The notes below the pieces were generated by a model, which worked only from the letters and a program-made list of their open reading frames with translations, did not search any database and had not been told where the DNA came from. This document shows positions 12,210 through 24,354 of a DNA stretch of 64,000 nucleotides, in pieces (within the stretch, counting starts at the first letter, position 1; every line of letters begins with the position of its first letter). Made by a program: the position numbers and the translations under genes. The stretch is from Podaxis mareebaensis (taxonomy: Eukaryota; Basidiomycota; Agaricomycetes; Agaricales; Agaricaceae), in assembly GCA_018524725.1 (NCBI GenBank), contig JAEUWP010000602.1, forward strand, positions 309,483 through 373,482. Direction: 5' to 3'.

Positions 12210-13451
12210 ATGTCAGAGAAACAGAAAAGTATGTTCAATTCTTTCGTATTTTCACCACTGACAACAATACACAGCACTTATTGCACTCCGTCTCGTCCTC
12301 GAAACCTCAAAGGCAGCGCTAACATTTCTGGCTGACCCGACAGAGAGCCCCGACCCATCGCTGGATGGCTCTAGTCTATCTCTGCTGCACAAAGACTTCC
12401 TCTCGCTCCTCTCGCTCATTCACGCCTCGACAACTAAACTATCCCTTGTTCTGAAACCATCGTCACCATCCTACACCGCAGCCCTTGAACCCTTGAAGGA
12501 ACTCTCGGACCGAGTCGCAGCCCTACCACATTGCGTTCGCCTACTGCAGACTGACCATGGAAGGACGCTGGCAGCAGAAGCCAACGCGATTGCCAGAGAT
12601 GTGCTGGAGGCGATCAAATCACTCGCACAGACCTTCATTACAATTGATGCGGAAGGCTCTTCTTCGAGGGGAGAAGCCGGCGATGAGTATCTCATAAGGA
12701 CGGGTACCGTGCACGACATCATTGACAAGGCTCGTGGCCAGAATGGCTTCTCTAGAGATAACGTTGCGTCTGTGAAGAAGATCTGGAAGCGCAACCAAGA
12801 GTCCCTGGACGATGGCGTAAACGAAGTCCGCGAGACTTTAGAGAATGCTGAGAATGGCCAGGAGCCAACCGAGGAGGAGGACGACTTTGATGATGGTTGG
12901 GCGGAACTGGGCATATCCTCCAACGTTAAACCGTCTGCTATAGAGCTGGAAAGAATAAAGAAGGTGCGAGAATAGCACTAGTCAAGACTTCCGGTTTAAC
13001 ATATCTGTAGATTTACGCCATCGTGCGGCTATCTGCACTGCTTCACCAACGCATATTCGAGGACGTCCTGTCCCCTCTTTCACCTTCGCTGCCGCTAGCC
13101 AAAGAAGCCAATACTGTGCTGGACGACATTGCTGATGCCTCTTCTGGATTCCTCGTCTTTTCCGACAACTTTATCTCCACGATGTATCCGCCTCAAGTCG
13201 CGGAACACATCAGCATCGAACTAGAAAGCTACCAACGTCAATTAGCCCTTCTCCAGACTAAACTGGAACCCCTCATGTCCGAAGACTCAGTCGAGATGCA
13301 ACTGCATCGCCTCCAGCTGTCCGCCACAGACAAGTCCTCTGATCATTATAGAAAGCTACAAAAATGGTACATCACATGTATCAACCAGATTAGCAAGAAC
13401 ATACATGAATTAGAGCATGAATTGAAGGGACCAGAAACCCCACTCGCTTAA
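12210..13451 (+). CDS. Cyclin-D1-binding protein 1-like (GCIP family) protein
   Basis: About 375 residues. A tiny first exon (MSEKQK) joins to LIALRLVLETSKAALTFL. Most of the protein is predicted helix, with the DDFDDGWAELG motif near the middle that is typical of the CCNDBP1/GCIP family. A helical C-terminal half follows (IYAIVRLSALLHQRIFEDVL, then CINQISKNIHELEHELKG). In animals the family binds cyclin D and regulates cell-cycle transcription; the fungal role is not established. The assignment rests on this motif and the all-helical layout. It is head to head with YME1. Confidence 0.72.
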
Positions 13452-13566
13452 TCCAATCCCATCTATGTATTATATCTGATACATCCGGCAACAGAAAGCC
13501 GCAATTAAGCCCCGTTAACGAGGAGTACTGCAAAGAAAGACAGGTATCGCTGGGAATGCTTCGTCG

Positions 13567-15572
13567 TTACATCTCACCCTCCTCCTTCCCGCTGTCGGTG
13601 TTGGCAGTCTGTTGTAGTTGTTCTTGCCGGTATTCCCGTTTATGCGCCCTCCTCTTCTCCCTCTCCCACTCTTCTCTCCACTTCGCTGCTAGGAAATTGG
13701 GGTAAAGGGCTGAACTACGCCGCTGTCTCAACACCTCCTCGAACCTTGCCATCTTCTCGGCTTGGCCCTGCAGGTCGAACGACATTTTCTAGAGAAAGCA
13801 TGAGTTAAGTTAGCTTTAATTCAAATGCAACAACCATACCGCCTGCTCCGCAAACTTGGCCTTATACTCATCCCGCATCTTGTCCAACTCCTTCCTCCGC
13901 TCCTCCTCTTTAGCTCGTCGATTCAAACCCGTCCGAGAAGCATTTCCACCAGGCTACCGAACATCAATACCCTTTACCAAAGCCAAACAGGAGATCAGGT
14001 GAATACTCACGTTCTTGAACAACTCGGCGTATAGAGAGGGATTCGACAGATCCAAATCGCTCGTCGCATTTGTCTTTGGTCTTGTCGGTTTGTTGCCCTC
14101 TACAATTCCAAGCTTATTCACACCATTGACCGCAACGCCACTCGGCGGTGGTGGGGGTAAAGCCGGTGGTTTACTCCCTGTCGCCGTAGTGGAGCTCGGC
14201 GTACTAGGTCCCCCGCTACCCCCGACGCTCGTAGAATTCTTGAGTTTTTTGATAGTCGGTAGCTTTCGTTTCTTCAAAGGAGGTGCAGAACTCGAAACAT
14301 TGTCGTCTTTCGTACCTTCGTTTGTGAGGTTAGCGGTTGGACTTCCAATACTTGAAGGTTCGGGGGTTCCAGAATCGCCAACGATGTCGACTAGCGAGTC
14401 CTCCCCAACAGGTTTTTTCGTCCGTGGGCGTTTCGTTCCTGCGGCTGAACCAAGAGTCGTAGAGTTCCCTTCAAACTTGGCTTTTTTGAGGATAGGAGCC
14501 ATATCCTTTTCCTTCTCTCTCTCCCTCTCCTTGACCTTCCCTCCCCCTCCTCTTCCGCCACCACCGCGTCCCTTCTTCCCTCTCGAAGGCCGTTCATCCT
14601 CCTCATCCTCCTCATAGTCATCCGAAAATCTCGCTTCCTCTTCCTCCTCTTCTACATCAAGCTCCTCAAAATCCTGATACTCCTCCTCCTCCTCATCCTC
14701 CTCCTGTCTTCTCTTCCTCTTGTTCATTCCCGAGTGAGAAGCCTTCTGTTTCCCTTTCGACGAGGACGCCTTCTTTGAAACGGACGTCGGGGTCGACGTT
14801 GAAGCCTGAGAAGCTATATACTTCGCCTTCATCGACATCTTCCGTGCCTTGCCTGCAGGTGGAGCGTGATCACTCGAGGACCCAGCCACGCCGGTTGATG
14901 GCGGCGGCGAACTATGGGTTCCAGAGGGTGAAAATGACACCGGCGACCTCCGCTTCTTGCCATGCCGCCCCTCATATTCACCATGACTATCCTCTTCATC
15001 ATCCTTGGGTTCGTCGTAACTGCCCATCGTAGCGTCATACCCGTTTTCTTCATCGCCCACCGGGCTTCGTACTATAAGTTTCGGTTTCTTCGCTGCCACT
15101 ACAGCATCCGGACTATTACTTCCTGCATCTCCTCGAGTGTAAGATTCATTATAAGACGTGCGTCGTTCTTGACGTTGTTCATAATTCCCGTCATCCTCCT
15201 CGTCGCTCTCTATTCTTAGTCTCTTGGTTCGTCTATGCGAAACGGTTTCTGACTGAAGAAGGCAAGAACCAAGTTGAGTATCAGATAATTGAAAATGCAT
15301 GGTTCGTTGGAGCTTACCTGCGAGGACTCGAGTTTGCTGGAAGACTTGTTACGAGGGGCATTTGCTCTGCTATTCATCCAGGACTGAGACGATAAGGAGA
15401 ATGGGAGACGCAATTCAAGCAACCCTGTTGCTAAACAACTGTGTATACTGACGGAGAAATGACCCTTAGAAGCCGCTGGACAATAAGCCACAATAACCGG
15501 CGCAGCCACAGCTGACGTCAGACGGACATTTTGCCATGTTGACGGATGATCGATGTAAGTGGTCATTATCAT
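13567..15572 (-). CDS. Disordered charged, probably nuclear, protein of unknown function
   Basis: Four exons, about 605 residues. A folded-looking N-terminus of about 80 residues (TYIDHPSTWQNVRLTSAVAA, HFSVSIHSCLATGLLELRL) is followed by a long low-complexity region. This holds KRLRIESDEED, several acidic runs, a GRGGGGRGGGG stretch, an EREREKEKD stretch, and basic motifs such as KKRKLP that look like nuclear localisation signals. The C-terminus is a predicted charged helix (AKEEERRKELDKMRDEYK, FEEVLRQRRSSALYPNFLAAKW). The layout resembles chromatin-complex accessory subunits, but I do not recognise the family. ATGs at codons 1 and 3 are both possible starts. The large ORF opposite, at about 14015-14617, is its shadow. 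Confidence 0.8.
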
Positions 15573-15741
15573 TCCTAGTTCCGTTCGTCCCTCAGATTAA
15601 TGGGATAGATTGCTTTTATCAAATTCCGCGGCAGTTTTACCTCCTACATATAACGAAGTAACAATATACATCCTGAACTGAACATAATAGACTTCATGCC
15701 TTCTTGCATTACTAATTAATGGACCTCCCTCCATTGGGCCT

Positions 15742-17034
15742 CTAAGCGGAACTATCTGCGGGAACTTCCTTGTAAAACCTCAACAGGTCGTTAACGTCGT
15801 CCCGGCTTCCAAGGAAGACAGGGCAACGATCGTGAATGCCAGTGGGAACGACGTCAAGAATACGTCCAGTGCCAGTGGTAGCAATGCCTCCAGCCTAAAA
15901 TACAAGATTGGCAAGTGTAGCGTTGGATTTCCCAGGTATCACCTACCTGCTCAGTCAAGAACGCCATAGGGAACGCCTCGTAAAGCAGCCTCAGCTTTCC
16001 GTTCTTGCTCTTCTTGTCATTGGGATAGCCAAAGATACCGCCGTACAACAACGTTCGATGGACATCGGCAACCATGGAGCCGATGTATCGAGCACTGTAA
16101 GGAGTCTTGGGCGGATTGGGGTATTTGATGGACTTGAGGTACGCGTTAACGGGCGGATGGAAGTACATGGAATTGCCTTCATTGAATGAGTAGATCTTGC
16201 CGCGTGGTGGGATTTGAATGTTGGGGTGAGTGAGGATGAATTCACCAAGGGCAGCATCGAGAGTGTAGCCGTTTACGCCTTGACCAGTGGTGAGAACCAA
16301 GTTTGCCGACGATCCATACCTACAGATCCGTCAGCCCTGAGCTGCGTCTGCAAGCGGCGGCACACTCACATAATATAGCCCGCAGCAACCATCTCACGAC
16401 CCGGTCGCAAGACGTCCTCGATAGTTCCAGGCGATCCATCCCTCTACAACCCAATAACATTAGTCCAGATCTGAATACAATAGTTCAGACCACTTACCAC
16501 TTTATAGATGCCAAAGATCGTGCCGATATTGACACCAGCGTCGATATTGCTACTTCCATCCAGTGGGTCAAATACCACACAATACTTGCCCTTGAAGGCA
16601 TCTTCAATGATAACAGCTTCCTCAAGTTCCTCTGAGACGAGGACAGCAGTCTTTCCGGAAGCCCTAAGCGCATTAATCATGATGTCATTGGAAAGGACAT
16701 CGAGTTTCTTCTGTTCCTCGCCCTGGACATTTGTCTCGCCTGCGAGACCGACCCTAAGCGCAGATTAACAGATGATACGCACGATAGGGACGAGATAACT
16801 AACAAGTTGATTAGCCTAGCCTTTCGGACGTTTGTTGCGATGAACTTGGATGTGAAGGAAATAGCAGTAAGGAGGAGAGTGAGGTCGCCAGTAGCGGCAG
16901 TGCCCAGGCGGATCTGATCGCTGAGGATATGGCTGTCGAGAGAATGATGTGAGAGGATGAGATGTAAGAGGGATAGGGGCTTACCGAGTGAGTGTGATTA
17001 TGTTGGTGTTGGTGGGGGCTTCCTCAGAGGCCAT
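15742..17034 (-). CDS. FBP1: Fructose-1,6-bisphosphatase
   Basis: Gluconeogenic cytosolic enzyme that hydrolyses fructose-1,6-bisphosphate to fructose-6-phosphate. It begins [17 protein letters not shown], with the TLTR typical of the AMP-site helix. The core includes [19 protein letters not shown], the metal-binding [12 protein letters not shown] motif, [33 protein letters not shown], and [16 protein letters not shown] near the C-terminus. It is about 350 residues in several exons, the usual length. All expected active-site motifs are present. The start lies only about 195 bp from the stop of the upstream zinc-finger gene on the same strand, so its promoter is short or overlaps that gene's 3' end. 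Confidence 0.96.
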
Positions 17035-17229
17035 TGTAGAAAACTGAATATGGTGTGGTGTCGAGGATACAAGTAATAAGAGAAGCGGATAGACTCGGGG
17101 TCCGGGCGACGGGTGGACGGGATGGATCCCGTCGAAGCGCCATCCACGACGAGACGACGAGCCGGCTCTTTCACGTGCTTTCGGATCTTATCTTACACTT
17201 TATTTATTTAATTGGATTTATGTTACACC

Positions 17230-19370
17230 TCACCGCTTCCGCTTCGCCCCAGCCACTGCTGCCGTCTCCCGGCTCTTCACGTTCCGTCCCCGCAGCGGCA
17301 CCGGGAATGTATCGCTGTCCTCGTCCTCGTCGCCTCCTGATCCTCTCTCTCCCTTGCCGTCGCCACCCCGGATTCCACTCGTGTTCGGCCCCAACTTCCC
17401 CGGACCGCCTGTCTCCGCTCCAGAGTCTTCATCCAGCTCGTCAATCTCGTCTTCCTCTTCCTCCTCCTCATACACCCGTGACTGAGCATGCGCAATTGCA
17501 GCTGCAATTTCTGCGCTGATACTCGCCACCCGCACCTCCAACGTATCATCCCCCCGTCCGCCCTGCAGCATTGAAGCGCTGCCACTCTGAAACAGCGCCG
17601 ATATTGTTCGTACAGACTCGGCCAGCTCTTGCTCCTCCTCGTCTTCAATCTTCCGTTTCTTCCCCTTGAAATTATATCGTCTGTTTCATCGTGTGAGTCA
17701 ATCCGTGAGAAGGAATGGCCTAGAACTACGTACACGTTCGGGTCAGGTTCCCATGTTGGATCATGGGTTCGCATGTGCGACGTTAGTGTCGTACGACGAG
17801 TAAACGTCTTCTCGCAAGTAGGGTCTTCACATTTGTACGGTCGTTTTCCAGTGTGCGTCCGTCGATGCCGCGCAAGACTGCTCGAGTCACCAAACGTCTT
17901 TCCGCAGCCAGGGTATTCACAACAATGAGGCTTCTCGCCTGTATGCACACGCGAGTGGACGTGTAGCGCAGAACGCTGCCATGCACATGTAAATATATGC
18001 ACACTTATCGGGTAGTCTAGTGAAATACATACCTGTATGAACGTCTTGCCGCACCCCGCATGGTCACATACAAAGGGCCGCTCGCCGGTGTGTATTCGCA
18101 TATGCCGTGCGAGGTCACTCCTACGCGTAAACGATTTGCGACAGTTTTCCTGATCACACGTGTGGAGGTGAGGCCCCCTTTCTTTCTCTTTCACTTTCTT
18201 GGTTTTCTTTGGCGAAGGAGGTTCAGGGGGAGGGTGAGGATTTGTTGATGTAGAAGCAACTGGTTGTGGTGGTGGCTGCGGTGGTTGAGGTTGAGGTGGC
18301 GCCCGTGTTGACTGTGGTTGTGGTGGGGGTGGTACGGGCGCATGGTTGGATGATGTCAATGCTTGTGTTGAAGTCGACGGTTGCGTTAGTGGTGGTGGAT
18401 TTGAGGGAGGTAAGGCGGGCGGTGGAGGCACTGGAGGCGTATCAACGACAGGTGGTCTTGAATGTGAAATGACAGGAGATGAGTCAGGTGTCGACAGTCC
18501 CGCCGTGTGTGTATGGTCCGGTTCAGGCTCGAATTGGGCCGAAAGATGCGTAAGAATGTCGCTAATGTCGGAAAACTCGCGTGGAACAGGGGGGAGACCA
18601 CTCGCCGGGGCGTCCATGTCGTTGTGTGTTGGAGAGCGTGGCGGGGGAGTGCTATCTCGTTGTCGATCTTCTCTCGCAGCACCAGTATCATCGTCAGAAA
18701 GCAGATAATCCGAGCCATCCGAGCCTATCCCTCCTGACCTCTTGCTTCTTTGTCTCCCTGTTTCCTCAGACTCGTCTCCCCGAGTCAACGAATGAAATGC
18801 AGGCGCCGTCCGCGTGTTCTTCTGCCCGTTCTGCACTAGCTCCTCTTCCCGCTGACGTGTGAACTCTTGCTCCTTGGCCGCCATCTCCACGGCCACACGT
18901 TCGTTTTCTGCCTGCGCCTGGGCCGCCTGGAGAACAGCGGCAAGCCCACTGAGATTTAGTCCAAGATTAGATATGCCATCCGCTGCGTTGTGAGACTCGA
19001 CGGATTCTTGTGACTGTCCGTTGGCAAGTTCGAGGTTGGCCTGTCTCTGTTGGGCTGCCGCGCTAAGGAGAGCCGCCGAAGCTGCCGTTGCGTTCTGGTT
19101 GAGAAGAGTTGCAATCTCGCGCTCAAGCATTTCGACAGAGAAAGACTCGGGGACGGGTATGTGATGTTGGGGGTGTTCGGGAACGGTGTAACCATCGTGT
19201 AGGGACGAGAGGATTGTTGAGCCTGGGTCATATGAGGATGAGCGCGTTCTTGTGCTGGTTTGTTGGTCGTCGTCGGGGCCGGTGTCATTGAGATGCTGGT
19301 TGTCGTCGTCGTCAATAGGCTCGTCGTGGACGACGTCTGAGAGATTGAGGAGATGCTCTTCGTTATCCAT
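17230..19370 (-). CDS. C2H2 zinc-finger transcription factor with four tandem fingers
   Basis: About 675 residues in three exons. The N-terminal two thirds is acidic and then Pro/Gln/Ser-rich, consistent with a disordered activation or regulatory region. Four TFIIIA-type fingers follow: CDQENC..H..H, CDHAGC..H..H, CEYPGC..H..H and CEDPTC..H..H, with TGERP/TGEKP/TGKRP linkers. An intron interrupts finger 2 after KTFIQ. Splicing at AACGT|GTACGT leads into [19 protein letters not shown], a nuclear-localisation-like stretch. After this come a helical segment, an acidic run ([14 protein letters not shown]) and a final KRKR. DNA targets cannot be read from sequence. It is head to head with the Pmp3-family gene, 128 bp between starts. 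Confidence 0.9.
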
Positions 19371-19498
19371 GTGGAGAGAATGATAGGACGATGAGAAGGT
19401 CGAGTGGAATGTTTCCTAATTGAGAAAGGAGCTTCTGGCATTCTCCGAAGATCATTTGGATGTGACCATCGTTCACCTCCTCGTCCCAGTCATCGACA

Positions 19499-20501
19499 AT
19501 GTCTACCGCCTTCATCCCGAGCAAGGTGGACCTCACCCCCAGGAAACATCACGGCTATGCCGTGCTCCTTTTTATTATGGGGACTCTCTTTCCTCCGCTC
19601 GGTGAGCAGCTTCTCAGCTCCGTTACCCGTCCCTGGCTCACTCCTTTCCAGCCGTAGCAGCGAGGTTTGGGATAGGCAAGGATTTCTGGATCAATGTTCT
19701 CCTAACTATTTGCGGCTACATTCCAGGTCTGTATACATCCTCCTTTCAACGTCATCCACCCTAACGTACATCTATAGGCCACGGACACAACTTTTATATC
19801 CAGGTCCGTCCCCAGATTAATCCGCAGCAGAATAAAAATTCATAAAGACTGTATAGAACATCAGGAATAACAAGAACCACGCTCGGACACCTAAGTGGGC
19901 GCAGAAATGGGGTCTTGTCGATACCTCGGAGATCAAACGCAAGGAACGACGCTCTCAATGGGCAGCGCGCTACAAGGAACGTAACCCTCACTCGACTCTC
20001 GAGGGTCTTCCCTATGAGGAGGGACAGGAAGCAGGTTCTTCCGTGGACCTCACCAATAGCGAAGAAAACCGGGGTCGTCAACCCAATGGTGAACTCTGGA
20101 AATTGGACGAAGAGCAGTATTATAATGAGCGCAAGTCGGACCGATCCTCTGGGCGATGGCACTACCCTGCCAACTTCGATGAGGCCGAACTCACTGCTAT
20201 TCCAAAGAAGAGTAAGAAGAAGAAGGAGAAGAAGGACAGGTGGGCTAGGACGCAGGAGGCATACACCCTTTCAGATGGACAGCCGAAGAAGAAGAAATCG
20301 TCGAGGAGGAAGAAGAGTCGTTCTTCGCTGCAGGACAGCGTGGCCTCTAGGGATTCCAGTACGACCGAGTTACCAGAAGATCCGGAAGGCGGGCTGTACG
20401 GCAATAGCTCGAGACTGCCTGATGACGAGACTCCGGGTCCGAATTCCAAGAAAGAGGGCCCCACCCCCACCACCGATGATGTCTTCAATCATCAATTCTA
20501 G
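19499..20501 (+). CDS. Long-tailed Pmp3/UPF0057-family membrane protein
   Basis: About 283 residues in four exons. Two transmembrane helices match the Pmp3 proteolipid fold: YAVLLFIMGTLFPPLAVA with the conserved FPP, and FWINVLLTICGYIPGHGHNFYIQ. Canonical Pmp3 ends here at about 55 residues. This protein instead continues with IRNNKNHARTPKWAQKWGL and about 200 hydrophilic residues. The tail holds several Lys-rich clusters (KKSKKKKEKKDR, KKKKSSRRKKSR) and Ser/Thr/Pro sequence ending VFNHQF. Family members affect plasma-membrane potential and cation tolerance in yeast; the tail's role is unknown. The start at 19499 puts the first helix right after a short charged leader. Both introns near 19602 and 19725 are required to assemble the helices. 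Confidence 0.88.
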
Positions 20502-21804
20502 AACACCGCTATCGCCCATGTTTGCCCGTACATATTCGCGGTGCGAGAAGATTGGGTGGAATTATAGCTACGCTGCGTCCTTTCCTTTTCCTTAAATCAC
20601 TCCTCCTCTCAAATTTGTGGCCTGAGGTTCTGTCTGATGTTTAAGATCATATCATTCTATAAATGCAGGATTACGCGGACTTTTCCTGCGCATTTGTATA
20701 TAGTCCTTGTCTCACCGTATACTGTATCCCTCGTTAACATTAACTCACTGAGTTCTCCCTCTAGATACGCACTTGACATACATGCACAGCAATCCCGGGT
20801 CGCGTTTCTGCGGTCCCCCTTGCGCAGTCTATTCTGGCGTCAAATCTTGATGCATAGTACAAGGTACTCAAGACAACCAACAACCACGTCCATTTGCTGC
20901 TCGACGCACAAGTCGATCAGGAACAAATATCTTGTATATCCAAAGTCTTCAACCGCTTGAATCTGCTGTGTTCCGCGAAGAATTGCCTCGATGGGCGATG
21001 CCATGTGCGGCCCATGGAAATATGTTATTCGTCACAGATCCCATTTAAGATCTTCCGGATCCTGATAGACCTCTCGGATCTCCACGATTCAACGACCAAA
21101 ACGGCCCGCTGACGACCGCTGTTGGTCTGTACGTTCTGTTTCATTCCGCATTCAAATTTGGCACGCTATGTGCTAGACTCATGCAGCACGGAACCACGCC
21201 TGCCCAGTAAGGACTCTTTGAAGAGGACCTGTATAAGGCGCATGCCGGCCGGCGCGTTGTCGTGCATCAATGCATCAGGCCTCAGGTGTGGTAAGTCAGC
21301 TGCATATTTCACCCGGCCATCAGGCGACCCCCTGTGACTGATAAACAAGTTAGTATCATCAATTTCTCATCAATCATCACAAATTCAAAGGCGCCAAACG
21401 TCCAGATTCCATCTAACCGTTTCCCTTAACCTCCCCTCACGAGTACTACCACCATTGCCAACAAGGAAACAAACCATGCGCATCCGAGTCCCCTATCGAA
21501 AGAAGCTCAAACCAACATTGACTAGCATGTGGCTAATCATCTGGCCCTTTCCCACTGTCATGCTTCTTTTCCATAAAACCTTTACCATGGTACCAGAGAA
21601 TACTATATAAACTAGACAGAGTCCCATGCGCACATGCGAGTGCTTCACTTTACTCCCTCTAGCTCCCCTCTTTTCCCAAGTGACCGCGGTACTGTCTCTG
21701 GCAAGCTTCTTGCGTATCGGAGTCCGACTTGACGGAGGCACACTTCTTACAAGAGCAGTACTCATCTGGCGAGTTACTTCAAGCCAAATAACAGGAAGAC
21801 AAAA
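20502..21804. other. Gene-poor intergenic region
   Basis: About 1.3 kb with no gene I can support. It holds scattered short frames, several of which lack an ATG (for example near 21122 on + and 21348 on -). A 53-codon ATG frame runs from 21003 on the minus strand (begins MASPIEAILRGTQQIQ) and matches nothing I know. A TATA-like TATATAAA at 21604-21611 lies about 195 nt upstream of the PNGase A-like gene and may be its promoter. Confidence 0.45.
21604..21611 (+). promoter_or_regulatory. TATA-like box upstream of the PNGase A-like gene
   Basis: TATATAAA lies about 195 nt before the ATG at 21805. If used, it implies a long 5' leader. This is a sequence match only. Confidence 0.3.
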
Positions 21805-24131
21805 ATGGTTTCCAATTTCTTGATTCGTGTGTTCGGGGTGGTGTTCGCGACGGTTTGGTTCGCTCGCGCTGCGAAACTCGTGGATTTCCAGGTCGCTCAA
21901 CCGCCGCCTGTCCCACGAGATGCCAAGCAGTGTACGATACAGATTTTGCAGTAAGCATCATATTTTCTGGTATATCCCCAGATTCTCAAGTCTGCCATAG
22001 GAGAGACTTTGCGTTCTCTTTTGGAATGTTAGCATTATTTTCTCCAACTCTGGAAATTACTCTGACACAGGGAGCTCGTAAAATAGGGAGGAAATTGTCC
22101 AATTCAAGTGAGGATAACCCGTTTCATGTCCAGGCCATTTCGACTGTTAACACTATATATGCAGTCCTCCGACTGATTGTGGACCCCCTGGGTCTTGGGC
22201 AGCAATCACTCTCAACTTCACGGTTACTTCAAACGGAACCCAATTTGACAGGCTGGGAATTTTTACCTTCCAGAATGTCGAGAGTACGCTCACTCACCCA
22301 TCAAAGAAACTGACTGACTGATCTGTCACCAGTCTGGCGGACATCTACTCCCGAGCCTACCCGAGGGGATGGAATCATCTGGACATATATCAAAGACGTA
22401 ACGAGATACACGCCACTCTTTGCTAAACCTGGGACTTTTATACTGCAACTTGATAACCTCATTCAGACTGGCCTTGATGGTGTATACTCGAGTAGGTGTC
22501 TAATTCTTTCAAGTCGAACAGGGAGCTGATGAGGTGCAGCCGTGCTCCACGCGACATTCTACGCATCCTCGCCCAAACATCCACCGGCCAGGAAGTCAGA
22601 CTTGATAATTCCCTTGTCCACGCTCAAGAATAACACGGGAAATCAAGCCTCCGTTCCTCCCGCATTCTCCGTAAGCCCGTTTTGTGAGAGAATCTACTTG
22701 GTTTGTACTAACACCTGCTGGAAGATTGATGTTACGCTCCCGCAAAACACAGTTGAGGCCTATGCCGAGTTGTATGCGTCTGGAAATGGCAACGAGGAAT
22801 TCTGGGTCTGTCCGACACGTCTCTCGATTGAACCTAGATGAACTGACTGGCACTAGTATTTCAACGTCCCAAACCAATTCCTGGGAGACATCCCAGAAGG
22901 GGCGACGCTCGGCCAAGGTCCCTTCCGTGAAGTTCGCCTCCTCATCGACGGTCAAGTTGCAGGCGTAACCTTCCCATACGCAACCATCTTCACAGGTGGT
23001 ATCGTCCCCACGGCATGGAGGTATGTTGTAATCGCCTTGAAACTACCTTATCCTTCTCTAGCGTATGCTAAACTAAAAATGATAGACCAATCACCTCTTA
23101 TGGCGCCATTGACCTCCCGACGTACTTTATTGATGTCACGCCGTTCGTGCCCTTGTTGACGGACGGCAAAGCGCATACATTCACAATCGACGTCGTCTCG
23201 GCCGAGTCGGACCATACGACCCTTCAGAATTGGTTTGTCTCTGGGAATCTCCAAGTATTCACAGATCCGTCTGGCCGTCCGACAACCGGAAAGATTTTGC
23301 ATATCGATAATAAACCGTTCGCGGATACAAACGTAGATGGGACAGTTGCTGTGAATGGGGATTTGAGGTTTAGTGTCAAGGCGACGAGGAGTATCAGTGT
23401 CGAGTCCGAAATTGTCAGTGGGAGCGGGAAGAAGTCGGTCGTTAGTTGGAAGCAGGACTTGCAATACTTGAATTCACAACAGTGGCTGAACGATTCTGTC
23501 ATCCAGGTATGTTTCGATAGCATAACATCGGCAATGACACTCATTTTTGAAATACAGAATATGCAACAAGCAGCTACTGGTGTATTCAGCTCCAGACATA
23601 ACGACCAACTGGCATTGTTTGACCGCTTCTCCTATCCACTGAATATCAACTTTACGATTCTCAATGCGAATGGGAGTGATTGTAAGTGTGACTTGCTAAA
23701 GCACCTCTGAATACAAAATCTAACTATCTAATCAGTCACAGCAACCTTTGATCATTCTTACGTCCGCGACCTCCTCCCGATGCCCATTATCGTTCGAAGT
23801 AACATCAATAACCACCAGCTGGCAGGTATGCGTACATTCGACATCAGGACAGAATAGCGCCGCTGAAATCATCAATTCAGGGGGCTTCTTCCACCTCGCC
23901 TCAACGGGGAACACAGGGAACGGAACCAACAGCAATGTCTTCAGCTATAAGGATGACGCGGGAAACACCTACAACCGACGAGTAAACGCCGTACTCAACA
24001 ATATCACGCTTGATATCGAAACCGGCAACCTTGCTCCAACTCCAGTTCCGGCCGGTTCTACAGGCCAACAGATCCCGTTCTCGACTTTCAGCAAACCTAG
24101 ACGTCCTGGCGCGAGGCAGAATAACCCTTGA
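21805..24131 (+). CDS. Secreted PNGase A-like amidase (fungal family)
   Basis: Related to peptide-N4-(N-acetyl-beta-glucosaminyl)asparagine amidase A, which releases N-glycans from glycopeptides. It has a signal peptide (MVSNFLIRVFGVVFATVWFARA), then about 600 residues of mostly beta structure. Family landmarks are PPTDCGPPGSW, GIFTFQNVEIWRTSTPEPT, GIIWTYIKDVTRYTPLF, TVEAYAELYASGNGNEEFWY, GPFREVRLLIDGQVAGV, YDLPTYFIDVTPF-like sequence, and HTFTIDVVSAE. The C-terminal part, including the segment near NSQQWLNDSVIQN, is less characteristic. Several N-x-S/T sites fit secretion. Exon joins at about 21955-22165 are uncertain, because I cannot fully place the segment between RDFAFSFG and PPTDCG. It converges on the C1-THF synthase gene. 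Confidence 0.88.
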
Positions 24132-24354
24132 AAACTCGAAGGATAAAGATGTTTTGTTAGGTATTACTCGGCCCCGGGGTTGCGATGTTGAAATGCAGTT
24201 GATTATACAGACATGACAAAAATGGCGTGCATGAATGGAACGAAAGCAAAGGTAATAAATACGACCAAGAAATGCATATACCCTCCAATGCGTGGTTGAA
24301 CAGTCACGAGCGTTTAAGTATGTTGAGACACCAATGCTCGTCAATATTCCAGAT

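Noticed and set aside
14015..14617. 200-codon open frame on + rich in Pro, Ser and Gly
   Set aside because: It lies antisense to the low-complexity exon at 13954-15300, and its composition mirrors that exon's acidic and Gly codons. It is a shadow frame.
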